Below are positions 6,145-12,911 of a stretch of 16,303 nucleotides of DNA, piece by piece. Position numbers and translations under genes: made by a program. The DNA is from an uncultured Clostridia bacterium (lineage in GTDB: Bacteria > Bacillota > Clostridia > UBA1381 > UMGS1253). Numbering within the stretch: the first letter of the stretch is position 1; each line of letters opens with the position of its first letter. Under the pieces are notes generated by a model, which saw only the letters and a list, made by a program, of their open reading frames with translations, did no database searches and was not told where the DNA came from. The stretch spans positions 1 through 16,303 of the forward strand of contig CALAUK010000193.1 in NCBI GenBank assembly GCA_937892135.1, written 5' to 3'.

Positions 6145-8610
6145 ATGCCTAAGAGTTTATTTGTTGATCCCGCCGAAACCCGTGCGGCTGGCAAAATTAC
6201 TTTTGAGGATATCCCGGTAAACGCGTATAACAAAACAATCAAAGAAGAGCGCAAACGTTTTTCTGATGACGATTTGGTTCGTATCTACCGTGATATCACA
6301 GTTTTACGTGAATTTGAGTCTATGCTTAACCAGATTAAGACTCAGGGACTTTACAACGGTATTGAAACAACATATCCCGGTCCCGCGCATTTGTCTATTG
6401 GTCAGGAAGCTGCCGCTGTTGGTCAGGCTTACCTACTAGACCAGAATGACTTTTCTTTCGGTTCTCACAGAAGCCATTCTGAAATTCTTGCAAAAGCACT
6501 TTCCTGTATCCAGAAGCTTTCTGAGCAGGAATTAATGACAATCATGGAGGGCTTTTTAGGTGGTTCTGCTCTTCGTGCAACAGAAAAGCTAGGTCCTGTA
6601 AGCGATGTTAAGGAGCTTGCTATCCGTTTTATCCTATACGGAACACTTTCCGAGATTTTCGCTCGTGACACAGGTTTCCACAAGGGTATGGGCGGTTCAA
6701 TGCACGCGTTCTTCCTACCCTTCGGTATTTACCCCAACAACGCTATCGTTGGTGGTTCTGCTGCTATCGCAACAGGTGCTGCTTTGTTTAAGAAAGTAAA
6801 TGGCAAGCAGGGTATCGTTGTTTGTAACTCAGGTGACGGTTCTATGGCTCGTGGTCCCGTTTGGGAGGCTATGAACTTCGCTGCTATGGATCAGTTCCAC
6901 ACATTGTGGGAGAGCCATAACGGTGGTATGCCTATTTTGTATAACGTATTTAATAACTCCTACGGTATGGGCGACCAGACACGTGGTGAGACAATGGGTT
7001 ATGATATGCTTGCTCGTATCGGTTCAGGCGTAAGCCCCACTCAGTTCTACGCAGAGCGTATCGACGGCTTCAATCCTTTGGCAGTTATCGACGCTATGGA
7101 GCGTAAGCTTGAGATTCTTCGTAAGGGTGAAGGTCCTGTTCTATTGGATACTCTTACATACCGTTTCTCAGGTCACTCAACATCAGACCAGAACGCTTAT
7201 CGTACAAAGGAAGAAATCGATGCATGGCGTGAAGTTGATCCTATCATCACATACCGTAAGGGTCTTGTTGATGCTAAGGTTACATCTGATGATAAGCTTG
7301 AAGAAATCCTACAGAACACAATCGAGCGTATGACAATGATCTGTAAGGCAGCAGCTGATCCTGAAATCAGCCCCTATGTTGACTTCAAGAAGACTCCCGA
7401 TGTTGTTGAAAACCTAATGTTCTCAAATGAGAAGATTGACAAGCTTGACGACCGTGAGCCCGAAGTTAATATGCCTTTAGCAGAAGTTCCTGCATACAAG
7501 AAGTTAAAAGAGAAGTTCCGTTCTCCTGTTGTAGACGGAAAGCCCGTATCAAAGATGAAGCTATTTAATCTTCGTGATGCATTGTCTGAAGTAATTTATG
7601 ACCGCTTCTACGAAGATCCTACTCTAATCGCTTACGGCGAAGACTGCCGTGACTGGGGTGGCGCATTCGCGGTTTACCGTGGTATGATGGACGCTTTCCC
7701 GCACTGCCGTTTGTTTAACTCTCCTATTGCTGAGGCTGCTATTGTTGGTACTGCTGTTGGTTACGCAGTTTCCGGTGGTCGTGCACTAGTTGAGCTTATG
7801 TATGCTGACTTTATCGGCTGCGCAGGCGACGAAATCTTTAACCAGATGTCAAAATGGCAGGCAATGAGTGCCGGCATACTAAAGATGCCTATCGTACTAA
7901 GAGTATCTGTTGGTTCTAAGTACGGTGCACAGCACAGCCAGGACTGGACAGCACTTTGTGCTCATATCCCCGGTCTTAAGGTTTGCTTCCCCGCAACACC
8001 TTGGGAAGCTAAGGGCTTGATGGAAACAGCACTTAAGGGTTCTGACCCCGTTGTATTCTTCGAGAGCCAGAGAATTTACGATATCGGTGAGCAGTTCCAC
8101 GAGGGTGGCGTTCCCGAAGAGCGTTATGAAATTGAAATCGGCGATGTTAACAAGGTTCGTGACGGTAAGGATGTAACAATTCTTACAGTTGGTGCTGCAC
8201 TTTACCGTGCTGTTGATGCTGCAAATCAGCTAAAAGAGAAGTATGGTATGGAAGCAGATATTATAAACCTTCACTCACTTGTTCCGCTTGATTATACTAA
8301 GATTGTAGAGTCTGTAAAGAAGACTGGCCGCGTTGTTTTGGTTTCCGATGCTTGTGCAAGAGGTTCTTTCCTAAACGATGTTGCTAAGAATATTACAGAG
8401 CTTTGCTTTGACGATTTGGATGCACCTCCGGTTGTTGTTGGTGCACGTAACTGGATTACACCTCCCTTTGAGTTTGACGAGTTCTTCTTCCCACAGGCAG
8501 GCTGGATTTTGGATGCTATCCACGAGAAGCTTGTTCCATTACCCGGTCATGTGGTTGAGAACGGCTGCACAGAGGCTGAAGCATACCGCAGAGCTAAGAA
8601 GGGTGTATGA
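6145..8610 (+). CDS. Fused alpha-beta E1 component, ThDP-dependent 2-oxoacid/acetoin dehydrogenase
   Basis: This is the decarboxylating (or acetoin-cleaving) component that hands the acyl group to lipoyl-E2. Both E1 subunits are in one 821-aa chain. The alpha part (about 30-400) carries the ThDP/Mg motif GDG (230-232) paired with NN (270-271), HKGMGGSMH, and the loop YRFSGHSTSDQNAYR. The beta part starts around M471, where a stand-alone beta subunit would begin. It has LRDALSE, YGEDC, the ThDP glutamate in SPIAEAAIVG, GAQHSQDW with the expected catalytic His, and PGLKVCFPATP. No internal Shine-Dalgarno is visible at the junction and the frame is unbroken, so it is a true fusion. Against ordinary E1 alpha there are extra residues after the HRSHSEILAKAL region and before the NN motif. 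The start follows AAGGAGG. Fused E1 proteins are known in Clostridia and Bacteroidetes; the substrate here stays open. Confidence 0.93.
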   Translation: MPKSLFVDPAETRAAGKITFEDIPVNAYNKTIKEERKRFSDDDLVRIYRDITVLREFESMLNQIKTQGLYNGIETTYPGPAHLSIGQEAAAVGQAYLLDQNDFSFGSHRSHSEILAKALSCIQKLSEQELMTIMEGFLGGSALRATEKLGPVSDVKELAIRFILYGTLSEIFARDTGFHKGMGGSMHAFFLPFGIYPNNAIVGGSAAIATGAALFKKVNGKQGIVVCNSGDGSMARGPVWEAMNFAAMDQFHTLWESHNGGMPILYNVFNNSYGMGDQTRGETMGYDMLARIGSGVSPTQFYAERIDGFNPLAVIDAMERKLEILRKGEGPVLLDTLTYRFSGHSTSDQNAYRTKEEIDAWREVDPIITYRKGLVDAKVTSDDKLEEILQNTIERMTMICKAAADPEISPYVDFKKTPDVVENLMFSNEKIDKLDDREPEVNMPLAEVPAYKKLKEKFRSPVVDGKPVSKMKLFNLRDALSEVIYDRFYEDPTLIAYGEDCRDWGGAFAVYRGMMDAFPHCRLFNSPIAEAAIVGTAVGYAVSGGRALVELMYADFIGCAGDEIFNQMSKWQAMSAGILKMPIVLRVSVGSKYGAQHSQDWTALCAHIPGLKVCFPATPWEAKGLMETALKGSDPVVFFESQRIYDIGEQFHEGGVPEERYEIEIGDVNKVRDGKDVTILTVGAALYRAVDAANQLKEKYGMEADIINLHSLVPLDYTKIVESVKKTGRVVLVSDACARGSFLNDVAKNITELCFDDLDAPPVVVGARNWITPPFEFDEFFFPQAGWILDAIHEKLVPLPGHVVENGCTEAEAYRRAKKGV

Positions 8611-9230
8611 TGGAAATAACAAGAACAGCTTCTGCAGGTGTACTGCTTAAGCTTAATGGTGTGTCGTTTCTGCTTGACGGCGTTTCGAAGTATCTTTTTC
8701 CATACGAAAAAACTCCTGAAAGCATAAAAAGTGAAATTATGAAAAACCCACCCGATGTGATGGCGTTTACTCATTATCACGAAGACCACTATGACAAAGA
8801 TTTTGTTAATTCTTATAAAGAAGACACGCTCAGGTCCGTTTACGGGCCTGAGCTGTCTGATTTTTTACAAACAGGCAAAACAAGGCTTTATGCAGTGCCG
8901 ACAAGGCATATAGGAAAAAGCGATATATCGCACGTAAGCTTTGTAATCTCGGGCGAAAAGTGCGTGTGGTTTATGGGAGATGCATCTCCTTTAAACTTAA
9001 GAAAATTAGAAAATATGCCAAAGCCCGATGTTCTGATTGCGCCTTTTGCATATTTTAACACGCCCTCCTCGTTTGAGGCGGCAAAGAGGACAGGCGCAAA
9101 GAATTTTGTGATTGTTCATATGCCTGAAGAAGAAAATGACGAGTATAATCTCTGGCGTGATGTTAAAAACGTTATCGGGGAAGAAAAAGGCGTCTTTTTA
9201 ATGAGAATAGGCGAGACGATAATTCTGTGA
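8607..9230 (+). CDS. Metallo-beta-lactamase-fold hydrolase (UlaG/RNase Z-like branch)
   Basis: This is a small cytoplasmic protein of 207 aa. It has the metal motif HYHEDH (H56, H58, D60, H61) and later ligands H101, D125 (in FMGDAS) and H171, a full set for two metal ions. There is no signal peptide. The short form with the beta-strand order seen here resembles the UlaG-like L-ascorbate-6-phosphate lactonase and YtkL/YycJ-type proteins, which include lactonases, thioesterases and phosphodiesterases. The ATG at 8607 overlaps the E1 stop (ATGA), with a second ATG at 8610. The gene is therefore coupled by translation to the dehydrogenase operon and is its last member. A role in clearing an acyl-CoA, a lactone or a damaged intermediate would fit the context, but nothing in the sequence proves one. 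Confidence 0.85.
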   Translation: MMEITRTASAGVLLKLNGVSFLLDGVSKYLFPYEKTPESIKSEIMKNPPDVMAFTHYHEDHYDKDFVNSYKEDTLRSVYGPELSDFLQTGKTRLYAVPTRHIGKSDISHVSFVISGEKCVWFMGDASPLNLRKLENMPKPDVLIAPFAYFNTPSSFEAAKRTGAKNFVIVHMPEEENDEYNLWRDVKNVIGEEKGVFLMRIGETIIL

Positions 9231-9256
9231 AAAAACGGTCGAAAGGCCGTTTTTTT
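9231..9256 (+). terminator. Terminator of the dehydrogenase operon
   Basis: A 10-bp stem (9231-9240 with 9245-9254, one G-T pair) closes a stable GAAA tetraloop and is followed by T residues to 9256. It begins on the base after the stop codon of the MBL-fold gene. Confidence 0.92.
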
Positions 9257-9269
9257 ATTTAGATTTTGC

Positions 9270-9298
9270 TTGAATTGTTATGAAAAATATGGTATAAT
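9270..9298 (+). promoter_or_regulatory. Promoter of the FGGY kinase gene
   Basis: TTGAAT (9270-9275), 17 bp, TATAAT (9293-9298). Transcription would begin near 9305, leaving a leader of about 100 nt that holds the palindromic element before the ATG at 9408. Confidence 0.82.
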
Positions 9299-9315
9299 AA
9301 TTGCGTCGGAGAAAA

Positions 9316-9390
9316 AATAATAAATAATGAAAAATCGCTTTGCGATTTTAACCATAATTATTCATCATTCATTATTAATTATTCATTATT
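9316..9390. repeat. Short palindromic, MITE-like intergenic element
   Basis: About 75 bp. AT-rich outer arms pair imperfectly (9316-9330 with 9376-9390, 13 of 15 positions). Inside the left arm is a perfect 8-bp hairpin (9331-9338 with 9342-9349, loop TTT). The right half carries overlapping repeats of ATTATTCAT/ATTAATTATTCAT type. It lies wholly in the 5' leader of the kinase mRNA. The layout looks like a small non-autonomous mobile or REP-like element. There is no clear target duplication, and copy number cannot be tested in one window. Confidence 0.55.
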
Positions 9391-9393
9391 ACA

Positions 9394-9400
9394 GAGGGGG
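9394..9400 (+). promoter_or_regulatory. Ribosome binding site fixing the kinase start
   Basis: GAGGGGG lies 7 nt before the ATG at 9408. The earlier in-frame ATG at 9327 lies inside the palindromic element and has no such site. Confidence 0.85.
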
Positions 9401-9407
9401 ATTTTTT

Positions 9408-10808
9408 ATGAAGTACCTACTTGGAGTTGACGTTGGAACTACTTCTATGAAAGCGGCAGTTTTTGACGAGGACTTTAATTGCAAAAAGAGCGTAACAAAG
9501 GACTATACACTTGATGTATCGGGCGATTTTGTTGAGCTTGACCCTGAAAAGTATTACGAAATGCTTTCGGAAGCTTTAGCTGAGCTTTCAGCTGACTACG
9601 AGATTAGTGCAATGAGCATTGACACACAGTGCGAAACAATTATCGTAGCAGACGAGGACGGAAAGCCTCTTCGCAAGGCTATCGTGTGGCTTGATAACAG
9701 AGCGACTGAGCAGGCAGACAAGATAAAAGAAAAGTTTGGCGAGGAAAAGGTTTATAACACAACAGGTCAGCCTGAGATAACTGCAACATGGCCTGCAAGC
9801 AAGCTTTTGTGGATTAAAGAAAATGAGCCTGAGATTTTTTCTGGCATCAAAAAGGTATTTATGCTTGAAGATTACCTTTTATACAGATTAACAGGCAATT
9901 TCGTAACAGAGAAAACTTTGCAGTCATCAACCTTATATCTTGATATAAACACATTTGACTGGTGGGGCGAAATGCTTGACTTTATCGGTCTTGACAAATC
10001 AGCATTCCCGAAGCTTTTAGATAGTGGCGTTGTTGTCGGTGAATACAAGGGCATCACAGTTTCAACAGGTGCTATGGACCAGATTGCAGGCGCTATCGGC
10101 GCGGGCATAGTTAAAAAAGGAATAGTAAGCGAGATGACAGGAACAACAATGGTTGTTTTTGTTCCCTCAGACGATATTCCAAGTTACAGCCCTGACAGCA
10201 AAATCCCGTGCCACGTTAATTTCGACGGCAAGTACTGCCTTGTTTCGTGGACATCAACTGCAGGTATGGCACTTAAGTGGTTTAAAAATAATTTCTGCGA
10301 AAACTTCTCGTTCAAAGAGCTTGACTCTCTTGCAAAAGACATCGCACCCGGAAGTAACGGACTTACATTTATACCTTACCTTTGCGGTTCTACAATGCCT
10401 AAGTATAACCCCGATGCAAAGGGCGTGTTCTACGGTATCACACTAGAGCACACAAGAGGCCATTTTGTAAGAAGTATATTAGAGTCAGTTTCATGTATGC
10501 TAAAGAGCAACTTGGATTATATGAATATTGATTGCAGCGAAATAAGAACAATGGGCGGCGGTGCGCAGAGCCCGTTATGGTGTCAGATAAAAGCTGATAT
10601 GACCAAAAAGAAGATTGTAACTCTTAAAAACGAAGAAACAGCATGCCTTGGCTCTGCTATTTTGGCGGGCGTGGCTGCAGGAATTTTAGAAAGCGTAGAG
10701 GCAGCTTGCGAAAAGGCAGTTGCAACTAATAAAGAGTATGTTCCGACAGGTGCAGACTACGAAAAATGCTACAAAGCATTTGGCGAAATTGAGGGCAAGC
10801 TATTTTAA
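9408..10808 (+). CDS. FGGY-family carbohydrate kinase (xylulokinase-like)
   Basis: This ATP-dependent sugar kinase is 466 aa from the ATG at 9408, slightly shorter than typical xylulokinase (about 480-500). The N-terminal phosphate-binding strand is LLGVDVGTTSMK with D8. IDTQCETIIVADEDG and VWLDNRATEQAD give the sugar-site region. STGAMDQIAGAIGAG holds the expected catalytic base D224. GVFYGITLEHTRGHFVR is the FGGY C-terminal signature, and MGGGAQSPLWCQIKAD with a following ACLGSAILAG forms the ATP site. The family phosphorylates ketoses and polyols (xylulose, ribulose, fuculose, rhamnulose, glycerol, erythritol, erythrulose, apulose). The closest feel is xylulokinase-like, but substrate cannot be read by eye. 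The neighbours are two sugar-phosphate isomerase-like genes only 62 bp downstream and no visible terminator in between, so the kinase probably makes their substrate. Confidence 0.92.
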   Translation: MKYLLGVDVGTTSMKAAVFDEDFNCKKSVTKDYTLDVSGDFVELDPEKYYEMLSEALAELSADYEISAMSIDTQCETIIVADEDGKPLRKAIVWLDNRATEQADKIKEKFGEEKVYNTTGQPEITATWPASKLLWIKENEPEIFSGIKKVFMLEDYLLYRLTGNFVTEKTLQSSTLYLDINTFDWWGEMLDFIGLDKSAFPKLLDSGVVVGEYKGITVSTGAMDQIAGAIGAGIVKKGIVSEMTGTTMVVFVPSDDIPSYSPDSKIPCHVNFDGKYCLVSWTSTAGMALKWFKNNFCENFSFKELDSLAKDIAPGSNGLTFIPYLCGSTMPKYNPDAKGVFYGITLEHTRGHFVRSILESVSCMLKSNLDYMNIDCSEIRTMGGGAQSPLWCQIKADMTKKKIVTLKNEETACLGSAILAGVAAGILESVEAACEKAVATNKEYVPTGADYEKCYKAFGEIEGKLF

Positions 10809-10815
10809 AATAGGC

Positions 10816-10844
10816 TTGACAATAAATGCCTTGTAGTGTATAAT
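10816..10844 (+). promoter_or_regulatory. Consensus promoter before the TIM-like gene
   Basis: A perfect TTGACA (10816-10821), 17 bp, and a perfect TATAAT (10839-10844). It starts 8 bp after the kinase stop. The isomerase-yjbQ genes can therefore be made on their own, and strongly, besides any read-through from the kinase. Confidence 0.92.
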
Positions 10845-10857
10845 TAATTGATATGAA

Positions 10858-10866
10858 AGGGGAGGT
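10858..10866 (+). promoter_or_regulatory. Ribosome binding site fixing the TIM-like start
   Basis: AGGGGAGGT lies 4 nt before the ATG at 10871. The in-frame ATG at 10853 has no such site upstream and sits only about 10 nt after the -10 box, at the expected transcription start, so it is unlikely to be used. Confidence 0.85.
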
Positions 10867-10870
10867 AAAA

Positions 10871-11572
10871 ATGTTAAAAAATCCTATTATAAAACCACCA
10901 TTTTTTGAAATTGGTCCTAAGGCGTACTTATATGGCGAGGAGATGCTAAAGCTTGCTAAGGTCATAGATAAGACAGCTCTTAAATATGACGTTGACGTTA
11001 TAGTAACACCTCAGTACACAGATATTAAACTTCTTGCTGATAACACAGAAAGAATTTTCGTGTTCGCTCAGCATATGGACTGTTTAGAGGTTGGACGCGG
11101 TCTTGGCAGCGTTTTGCCTGAGGCAGTTAAAGCAGCAGGTGCAAAGGGCGTTATGCTAAATCACGCAGAAAAGCCTTTAACACTTGATGTTGTTGAAAAA
11201 ACTATCCGCCGTGCAGAAGAGGTTGGTCTTTCAACAATCGTTTGCGCAGACACAGTTGAAGATGTAATCAAAATCGCAAAGATGCAGCCCGATTTAATCG
11301 TTGCAGAGCCTACTGAGCTTATCGGTACAGGCACAACAAGCGACAGTAACTACGTTATAGATACTATTAACAAGGTTCGTGAAATCGACGAGAGAATTAT
11401 GGTGCTTCAGGGTGCCGGAATTTCAAACGGCGAGGACGTTTACAACACAATTAAGCTTGGTGCTCAGGCAACAGGCTCAACAAGCGGTATCATTAAGGCA
11501 GCTGACCCGTATGCTATGGTTGAAGAAATGCTTTACAACCTAAGAAAAGCATGGGATGAGATGCATCCGTAA
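10871..11572 (+). CDS. Triose-phosphate isomerase-like TIM-barrel sugar-phosphate isomerase (archaeal-type)
   Basis: The product is 233 aa, short like archaeal TIMs and unlike the roughly 250 aa of bacterial TpiA. Matches to the family are FAQHMD (about 65-70), MLNHAEKP with the catalytic His (H98), VAEPTELIGTG with the catalytic Glu (E146), QGAGISNGEDV, and the phosphate-binding end GSTSGIIKAADP. The N-terminal motif, normally (V)NxKxY, reads IGPKAY. The lysine is kept (K17) but the substrate-binding Asn is Gly. This makes ordinary glycolytic TIM unlikely and points to a phosphorylated sugar of another shape. TIM paralogues such as EryH/TpiA2 of the erythritol pathway are known to act on tetrulose phosphates. 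It is the first gene of a unit with SIS and yjbQ genes, right after a sugar kinase. Automatic pipelines may name it tpiA; I would not. Confidence 0.88.
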   Translation: MLKNPIIKPPFFEIGPKAYLYGEEMLKLAKVIDKTALKYDVDVIVTPQYTDIKLLADNTERIFVFAQHMDCLEVGRGLGSVLPEAVKAAGAKGVMLNHAEKPLTLDVVEKTIRRAEEVGLSTIVCADTVEDVIKIAKMQPDLIVAEPTELIGTGTTSDSNYVIDTINKVREIDERIMVLQGAGISNGEDVYNTIKLGAQATGSTSGIIKAADPYAMVEEMLYNLRKAWDEMHP

Positions 11573-11584
11573 GGAGGAAATAAA

Positions 11585-12178
11585 ATGAAAAAAGAAGCAT
11601 TGGAAGCAGCAAAAAACGCTTACATAATTGAGAGCGAATGTATAAAAGAAATGCTTGACTATTTTGACGAGGAAGCTTTTTCAAAGGCAGTTGACCTTTT
11701 AAAGAATGCCGTTAGAATAGGAACAACAGGTTGCGGTCACAGTGGTATTATATGCAGTCACTTCTCTCATTTGTTGTGCTGTATAGAGCGCCCCGCAAAG
11801 TTTGTTTCTCCTGCTGAGGCTGTTCACGGTGGAACAGGTTATCTTCAGGAGGGCGACGTTATGGTTTTCTGCTCAAGAGGCGGAAAAACAAAGGAGCTTC
11901 TTCCCATTATGGACATCTGTAAGGTAAAGGGAGTTAAGATGATTACAATCACAGAAAATCTTGAGTCTCCTTTAGCACAGGGTGCAGATGTTGTACTAAA
12001 GCAGTATGTTAACCGTGAAACTGATAAGTATAACTGTCAGGGAACAACTTCTTCAACATCTCTTGCAGTGATTTTCCACGCACTTCAGACAGCGTTGATA
12101 GAAGAAACAGATTATCAAAATGAGCAGTTTGCCTTAATTCATCCGGGTGGTGCAGTAGGTGAAAGGCTTAATAAATAA
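11585..12178 (+). CDS. SIS-domain sugar-phosphate isomerase (KdsD/KpsF/GutQ-like, without CBS domains)
   Basis: The product is 197 aa, a single SIS domain. It shows TTGCGHSGIICSHF (about 47-60), SPAEAVHGGTGYLQEGD (H81) and SRGGKTKELLPIM, the sugar-phosphate loop. TSSTSLAVIFHAL and the C-terminal HPGGAVGERL (H186) follow. The AEAVHGG and HPGGAxG pieces match arabinose-5-phosphate isomerases of the KdsD/GutQ type, which interconvert an aldose and a ketose phosphate. Those enzymes carry two CBS domains after the SIS part; here the protein ends, so it lacks their regulatory half. No KDO synthesis genes are nearby and the host appears Gram-positive, so a catabolic aldose-ketose isomerase is more likely than lipopolysaccharide synthesis. 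The 6-phospho-3-hexuloisomerase type is an alternative. The ATG follows AAGGAGG, 12 nt after the TIM-like stop. Confidence 0.87.
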   Translation: MKKEALEAAKNAYIIESECIKEMLDYFDEEAFSKAVDLLKNAVRIGTTGCGHSGIICSHFSHLLCCIERPAKFVSPAEAVHGGTGYLQEGDVMVFCSRGGKTKELLPIMDICKVKGVKMITITENLESPLAQGADVVLKQYVNRETDKYNCQGTTSSTSLAVIFHALQTALIEETDYQNEQFALIHPGGAVGERLNK

Positions 12179-12203
12179 ATTATAATTTTAGGAGGATAAT
12201 ATT

Positions 12204-12824
12204 ATGGAATTCAAAGTGTTTCAGAAAGAGTTAGAGCTTCAGTCAAGAGGCTGGATCCCCACATTCCATGACGTTTCTAAGGAAGTTATGGAAATCGTTA
12301 AGGCTTCAGGTGTTAAGAACGGTACAGTTACAATCGCTTCTCACCACACAACATGTTCAGTTATGGTTCAGGAGTGTTCACACGATATCGATTCTTTCGA
12401 TCTTGAGTACTTACAGCATGACCTACTAGACATCATGAGAAAGATGATTCCTGATTTCGCTGAAGAGCATCAGTATCGTCATCCCGGCCCGATCCACGCT
12501 CAGTTCGGCAGATACGTTGACGAGCCTGGTGATTTCACAAGCATGAACACAGACGGTCACCTTCGTAGCGTATTCTTCGGAAGAAGCGAAGCTATGACAA
12601 TTAAAGACGGCGTTCTAGACGGTGGTGAGTTCGCTCACATTTACTTCATCGACTGGGATCACGTTCGTGCTCGTCGTCGTCAGCTTAACATCACAGTTAT
12701 GGGTACAACAGATGACGTTGAAGACAGAAAGTGGAACAACGGCGAGGTTATTAACACACTTCGCAAGTACACAGACGAAGAGAAAGCTTACGACGTTCAC
12801 TACGACCTACAGCTTAAGAGATAA
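12204..12824 (+). CDS. yjbQ: YjbQ (UPF0047) family protein, long form
   Basis: The product is 206 aa. The conserved core is present: SGVKNGTVTIASHHTTCSVM (about 35-54, with the HHTT motif), a mid-region YRHPGPIHAQ, NTDGHLRSVFFGRSEAMTI, and GGEFAHIYFIDWDHVRARRRQL, the family's active-site loop. Common members are about 130-140 aa. This one has extra sequence between the HHTT strand and the HLRS part and about 35 residues after the core. E. coli YjbQ was reported to have a weak thiamine-phosphate synthase activity. The true role of the family is unsettled. The placement as last gene after two sugar-phosphate isomerases suggests that this long form acts on the same sugar phosphate (inference). 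AGGAGG precedes the ATG by 8 nt, and codon choice suggests good expression. Confidence 0.85.
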   Translation: MEFKVFQKELELQSRGWIPTFHDVSKEVMEIVKASGVKNGTVTIASHHTTCSVMVQECSHDIDSFDLEYLQHDLLDIMRKMIPDFAEEHQYRHPGPIHAQFGRYVDEPGDFTSMNTDGHLRSVFFGRSEAMTIKDGVLDGGEFAHIYFIDWDHVRARRRQLNITVMGTTDDVEDRKWNNGEVINTLRKYTDEEKAYDVHYDLQLKR

Positions 12825-12836
12825 ATTCTTCAAAAT

Positions 12837-12863
12837 AAAAGGTGACCTTTGGTCACCTTTTTT
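12837..12863 (+). terminator. Terminator after yjbQ
   Basis: An 11-bp perfect stem (12837-12847 with 12851-12861) with a TTT loop and T residues to 12863 closes the kinase-isomerase-yjbQ region. Confidence 0.92.
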
Positions 12864-12873
12864 GTTATAAAAA

Positions 12874-12904
12874 AAAGAGGATTTGGTTTTGTCAAATCCT
12901 CTTT
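12874..12904 (-). terminator. Terminator of the nucleotidyltransferase gene
   Basis: On the minus strand a 12-bp stem (12904-12893 with 12885-12874) with a 7-nt loop is followed by a long U-run (12873 down to about 12867). It sits 8 bp after the stop codon of the minus-strand gene. It is separate from the yjbQ terminator, so each convergent gene has its own. Confidence 0.88.
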
Positions 12905-12911
12905 AAGTTCT

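Noticed and set aside
7540..7560. E1 alpha and beta as two genes with a sequencing fusion
   Set aside because: The frame is open with normal codons through the junction and there is no stop, slip site or internal ribosome site. Fused E1 proteins are a known form.
9327..9407. Longer N-terminus of the kinase starting at 9327
   Set aside because: It translates the palindromic repeat into a His/Ile-rich string. The FGGY fold begins right at the ATG at 9408, which has a ribosome site.
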